This document shows positions 6,822-10,116 of a stretch of 10,116 nt of DNA, in pieces (the stretch's first letter is position 1; each line of letters starts with the position of its first letter). This stretch comes from DASRHD01 sp035499715. Lineage in GTDB: Bacteria; Verrucomicrobiota; Verrucomicrobiia; Opitutales; Opitutaceae. The translations under genes and the position numbers were made by a program. Below the pieces are notes generated by a model. The model worked only from the letters and a program-made list of their open reading frames with translations, did no database searches and was not told the DNA's origin. Where the stretch lies: the NCBI GenBank assembly GCA_035499715.1, contig DATJYF010000237.1, positions 1 through 10,116 of the forward strand, given 5' to 3'.

Positions 6822-9800
6822 ATTCCGGCACCGCCACGGTTGCACAATCCCTGCCGTCCGAAAGTGATGGCGGTCCGCTCGCGCTTGCGTCCGGCCACCC
6901 GTCCGGTCTTGCCGGGGCGCTGGAGCGGGCCGCACGCGAGCATCCCGGCCATGGCATCACCTACCTGGAGGGAGCGGGGGAATCACACCTGCAGACTTAC
7001 CCGCAGCTGCTCGAGGAAGCCGCGCGTATCCTTGGCGGCTTGCAGGCCCGCGGCCTGACCCCGGGGCAAACCGTGATCTTTCAACTCGAGCACAACCGCG
7101 ATTTCATTCCGGTCTTCTGGGCCTGCGCCCTGGGCGGTTTCGTGCCGGTGCCGGTTTCAATCGCGCCGACTTACGAGCAGCCGCACAGCATCCTGGCCAA
7201 GCTGCGCAACGCCTGGTCGATGCTGGACGGGCCGCCGGTCCTGGCCGGCGCCGCCCTCGCGCCGCGGCTGGAGGCGTTCGCCGGCCGTGAAGGAATGAAC
7301 GGGCTTGCGGTCGTGGCGGTCGACCCGCTGCGGCGGCATGCGCCGGCGCAGTGCGGCCACGCGGCGCGTCCCGACGATCTGGCCCTGCTCCTCCTGACCT
7401 CGGGCAGCACCGGCCTGCCCAAGGCCGTGCGCCAGACCCACGGCAGCCTGCTGGCGTGGGCGGCGAGCGCGGCGCAGGCCTGCGAGTTCGATCACCGCGA
7501 TGTATCCATAAACTGGATGCCGCTCGACCACGTCGGCGGGTTGGTGATGTTTCACCTGCGCGACGTCGTGGCCCGGTGCGGCCAGGTGCATGCGCCGACC
7601 GAAAGCGTGCTGCAGCGGCCGCTCGTCTGGCTCGATTGGATCGAGCGGTTCCGCGCCACGATCACCTGGGCGCCGAATTTCGCCTTCGGCCTGGTCAACG
7701 ATCAGGCGGCGGAGGTGGCGCGCGGCCGCTGGGACCTTTCCTCGATGCGGTTCATCCTCAACGGCGGCGAAGCCATCGTGAGCCGGACCGCCCGGCGGTT
7801 TCTGGAGATTCTGGCGCCGCACGGGCTGCCCGCCACAGCCATGCGTCCGGCCTGGGGCATGTCGGAGACGTCCTCCGGCGTCACGTATTCACGGCGCTTC
7901 ACCCTCGCAACCACGCGGGACGACGATCCTTTCGTCGAGGTGGGCGATCCGATTCCGGGCGTGCAGCTTCGCATCGTCGATCAGCACGACATGCCGGTGC
8001 CCGAGGGCAAGAGCGGCCGTCTGCAGATTCGCGGGATTTCGATCACCGAAGGCTATCATGAGAATCCCGAGGCCAACGAAAAAGCCTTCACGGCGGACGG
8101 GTGGTTCATCACGGGGGACCTTGGGGTGCTGAAGGAAGGGCGGTTGACGATCACGGGGCGGGAAAAGGACGTGATCATCATCAACGGGGTGAATTTCTAC
8201 AGTCACGAGATCGAGGCGGTGGTGGAGGAGATCGAAGGGGTGGAGGTATCCTTCACCGCGGCCTGCGCCATCCGCCGGGCGGGGGAGAACACCGACCAGG
8301 TGGGGATATTCTTCTGTCCGACGCCGGGCGGGGAGGGGCGGCTGGGGGAACTGGTCAGGACGATCCGCAACACGGTGAGCCGCAAGGAAGGGGTGGCGCC
8401 GGATTTCATCGTGCCGTTGACCAAGGGGCAAATTCCGAAGACGGCGATCGGCAAGATTCAGCGCGCCCAGCTCAAGCAGCAGTTTGAGGCCGGGGAGTTC
8501 GCCGCCGCTCTCGCCCGCGTCCAGCCGGCGACCGCCGTCGATTCAGGGCTTTTTCGCAAGACATGGAAAGAAACGCCTCTGCCGGAGGAGGCGGCACTTC
8601 CCGCCGGACGTCATGTCCTGCTTTTTGCCGACTCAGCCGGTCTGGGCGCGGAACTGGTCCGCCAGCTGCGCGCCACCGGCCACACTTGCGTCGTGGTCGG
8701 GACGGGCGCGGAGTTTTCCTTCCGGGATGATGAAAACCTCCAGCTCGATCCAGCCCGGCCCGATGGATTCGGCCGGCTTCAGGCCGCCATCGGCGCGCGC
8801 CGACCCTTCACCCACGTGGTCTACGCCTGGGCCTATCCACCGGCCGCCGGCGAACCGGCCAGCGGACTGGAAATCGAAGCCGCACAAAATTGCGGCAGCC
8901 TGGGCCTGCTTCGCTGGCTGCGAACTTGGACCGCCCCTCCCGAAGGGACTGCTCCCGTCCGCCTCCTGGTGGTGACCAGCCGGGTTCAGTCCGTTTCCGC
9001 GGAAGAGCCGGTGGACTACGCGAAAGCCCCGATCCTGGGCCTGCTCCGCACGCTTCCGCACGAATTCGCCGGACTGGAATGCAGCCATCTCGACCTGGAG
9101 GGCGCCGATCCGGCGGCGGACGCGGATGCGGTCCGGCGCGAGCTGGCCGCCGCCGGCGCCGGGGAATTCGCGGTGCGCGCCGGCCGCCGGCAGGCCCCGG
9201 GTTTCGAGGGTATTTGTCTTTCAGATACAGACAGTCCCCCTGGCATCAAGTCCGGCGGGCTTTACCTGCTTTCCGGCGGTCTGGGTGGCGTCGGCCGGGC
9301 GGTGGCCCGGCGGCTCGCCGAACGCCATCGGGCCCGCCTCCTGCTTCTCGGCCGCATCCCGCTGGCCGAAATGGGGCCGGAAGACGAGCGCCGTGCGGCC
9401 CTGCAGGAAGCCGGCTCGGCCGTGCACTACGAGTCCGGAGACCTGCTCGACCCGGCGTTTGTCCGCGCTGCGATTGACCGCGCCGTGCAACGCTGGGGGC
9501 AGCCCTTGAGCGGGGTGATTCACCTCGCCGGCGAGTACCACGAGGCCATCCTGGCGCAAGAGACCGACGAAGGCTGGCTGCAGTCGTTGCGGCCCAAGCT
9601 GCTCGGCGCCTGGTCGCTCCACGCCGCGGCCCGCGGGCATCCAGGCTGCCGGTTCATCCATTTTTCGTCCGTCCTCGGCCATTTCGGCGCGCTCGGCACC
9701 GGCGCCTACGCGGCGGCCAATGCGGGCCTCGACGCTTTTGCCCAGGCCCAGCGGCGGGACGGAGTGCCAAGCTCCAGTCTGCTCTGGGCGCTGTGGGCCG

Positions 9801-10116
9801 GCACCGGCATGGGCCGCGGCGGCAGCAGCGAGGCCATGACTGCGCGCGGCTGGCTTTCCCTTGCGCCCGAGCAAGGCCTGGATGTGCTGGAGCGGGCCTG
9901 GCGTTCCAACCAGCCGCAAATATTCGCCGGGCTCGACCCGGCCAGCCGCAGCCTGCGCCGCCTGCTCGATCCGGCGGCGGGCCCGGCGGAGGCCGGTCCG
10001 GCCGGCAGTTATGTTGCGCCGCGCACCGAGCTGGAGCAAAAGCTCGCCCGGATGTGGCAGGAAATTCTGTCGGTGCCTCGGGTCGGCTTGAAGGATAATT
10101 TTTTCGAACTCGGCGG
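6818..10116 (+). CDS. Synthetase 3 (3'-partial): A-KR-start of PCP
   Basis: An open frame with no stop from ATG 6818 to the window end: 1099 full codons plus two bases. The start overlaps the gene 2 stop as ATGA and aligns with the gene 2 start region. The A domain (about residues 20-573) has TSGSTGLPK (T194-K202), WGMSETSS, GREKD and PKTAIGKIQR with Lys546. The KR (about 580-1055) carries SGGLGGVG (819-826), Lys927, Ser950/951 and Tyr964 (GAYAAAN). The carrier domain begins at about residue 1068 (PRTELEQ). The window stops within DNFFELGG, just before the phosphopantetheine serine, so whether a TE follows, and whether it is active, cannot be seen. The function should match its neighbours: activation of a carboxylic acid, loading and ketoreduction. 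Bases 8099-8530, the end of its A domain, have unusual GGG-rich codon use, and the last 137 bp of that tract are identical to the window start. This points to recent exchange with gene 1. Confidence 0.93.
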   Translation, partial: MNSGTATVAQSLPSESDGGPLALASGHPSGLAGALERAAREHPGHGITYLEGAGESHLQTYPQLLEEAARILGGLQARGLTPGQTVIFQLEHNRDFIPVFWACALGGFVPVPVSIAPTYEQPHSILAKLRNAWSMLDGPPVLAGAALAPRLEAFAGREGMNGLAVVAVDPLRRHAPAQCGHAARPDDLALLLLTSGSTGLPKAVRQTHGSLLAWAASAAQACEFDHRDVSINWMPLDHVGGLVMFHLRDVVARCGQVHAPTESVLQRPLVWLDWIERFRATITWAPNFAFGLVNDQAAEVARGRWDLSSMRFILNGGEAIVSRTARRFLEILAPHGLPATAMRPAWGMSETSSGVTYSRRFTLATTRDDDPFVEVGDPIPGVQLRIVDQHDMPVPEGKSGRLQIRGISITEGYHENPEANEKAFTADGWFITGDLGVLKEGRLTITGREKDVIIINGVNFYSHEIEAVVEEIEGVEVSFTAACAIRRAGENTDQVGIFFCPTPGGEGRLGELVRTIRNTVSRKEGVAPDFIVPLTKGQIPKTAIGKIQRAQLKQQFEAGEFAAALARVQPATAVDSGLFRKTWKETPLPEEAALPAGRHVLLFADSAGLGAELVRQLRATGHTCVVVGTGAEFSFRDDENLQLDPARPDGFGRLQAAIGARRPFTHVVYAWAYPPAAGEPASGLEIEAAQNCGSLGLLRWLRTWTAPPEGTAPVRLLVVTSRVQSVSAEEPVDYAKAPILGLLRTLPHEFAGLECSHLDLEGADPAADADAVRRELAAAGAGEFAVRAGRRQAPGFEGICLSDTDSPPGIKSGGLYLLSGGLGGVGRAVARRLAERHRARLLLLGRIPLAEMGPEDERRAALQEAGSAVHYESGDLLDPAFVRAAIDRAVQRWGQPLSGVIHLAGEYHEAILAQETDEGWLQSLRPKLLGAWSLHAAARGHPGCRFIHFSSVLGHFGALGTGAYAAANAGLDAFAQAQRRDGVPSSSLLWALWAGTGMGRGGSSEAMTARGWLSLAPEQGLDVLERAWRSNQPQIFAGLDPASRSLRRLLDPAAGPAEAGPAGSYVAPRTELEQKLARMWQEILSVPRVGLKDNFFELG
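7403..7440 (+). repeat. 38-bp exact repeat over the A3 loop, gene 3 copy
   Basis: Partner of 3258-3295; see that entry. The identical stretch includes third codon positions, which are otherwise often different between genes 2 and 3. Confidence 0.9.
8099..8530 (+). other. GGG-rich mosaic tract in the A domain of gene 3
   Basis: In this stretch 15 of 17 glycine codons are GGG. In the preceding part of the gene (6818-8098) only 8 of 41 are GGG and GGC dominates. The tract covers the C-terminal subdomain of the A domain (from DGWFITGDLG through PKTAIGKIQR) and stays in frame with normal motifs. Its distinct codon use and its exact match to the window start over the last 137 bp suggest a converted or imported segment. 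Confidence 0.7.
8394..8530 (+). repeat. 137-bp exact direct repeat, copy 2 (A10 region of gene 3)
   Basis: Second copy of the sequence at 1-137. It lies at the 3' end of the GGG-rich tract of gene 3, and identity stops at 8530 where the A domain passes into the KR linker. It is best explained by recent duplication or gene conversion; an assembly collapse or chimera at the window start is the alternative. Confidence 0.97.

Noticed and set aside
7351..8061. 236-codon + strand frame, and other short frames between 6840 and 10098
   Set aside because: All lie inside the open frame of gene 3, which carries the real A and KR motifs and has no stop before the window end.

Overview
The window holds three head-to-tail genes, all on the + strand. 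They encode very similar single-module, multi-domain synthetases of the NRPS/PKS-like type. Each has the order adenylation/acyl-AMP ligase domain (A), ketoreductase with its structural half-domain (KR), peptidyl/acyl carrier protein (PCP), and, where the end is visible, an alpha/beta-hydrolase thioesterase (TE). Sequence 1 (1-2645) lacks its 5' part, because the window opens inside the end of its A domain. Sequence 2 (2667-6821, 1384 aa) is complete. Sequence 3 (6818-10116) is cut by the window end in the middle of its carrier motif; it reads open for 1099 codons from its ATG with no stop. Virtually every base is coding. The only gap is 21 bp between genes 1 and 2, and genes 2 and 3 overlap by four bases (ATGA), so this is an operon, probably longer on both sides.

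No condensation (C) or ketosynthase (KS) domain is visible anywhere. Each protein therefore looks like a stand-alone module: the A domain activates a carboxylic acid, the acid is loaded onto the PCP, the KR reduces a keto group that must already be in the acid or arrive in trans, and a TE releases or joins the product. The A domains resemble FAAL and TubE-like adenylation domains and appear to lack the aspartate that binds an alpha-amino group, so keto, hydroxy or fatty acids are more likely substrates than amino acids. The product is unknown; a hydroxy-acid-derived ester, lactone or small polyketide-like compound is an inference.

The TEs differ sharply. TE1 has a complete triad with cysteine as nucleophile (GHCFG, Asp 27 residues later, GNHHTML). 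TE2 has lost all three triad residues and is about 40 residues shorter, so it looks like an inactive remnant that is still translated. The end of TE3 lies outside the window.

The genes arose by duplication and have since exchanged sequence. Bases 1-137 are identical to 8394-8530. That repeat is the tail of a roughly 430-bp tract in gene 3 (8099-8530) where 15 of 17 glycine codons are GGG, against 8 of 41 in the preceding part of the gene.

The host is a high-GC bacterium. The start codons lack clear Shine-Dalgarno sequences. This would fit Verrucomicrobiota or another Gram-negative secondary-metabolite producer, but nothing in the window fixes the taxon. No RNA gene, CRISPR, transposon, promoter or terminator was seen.
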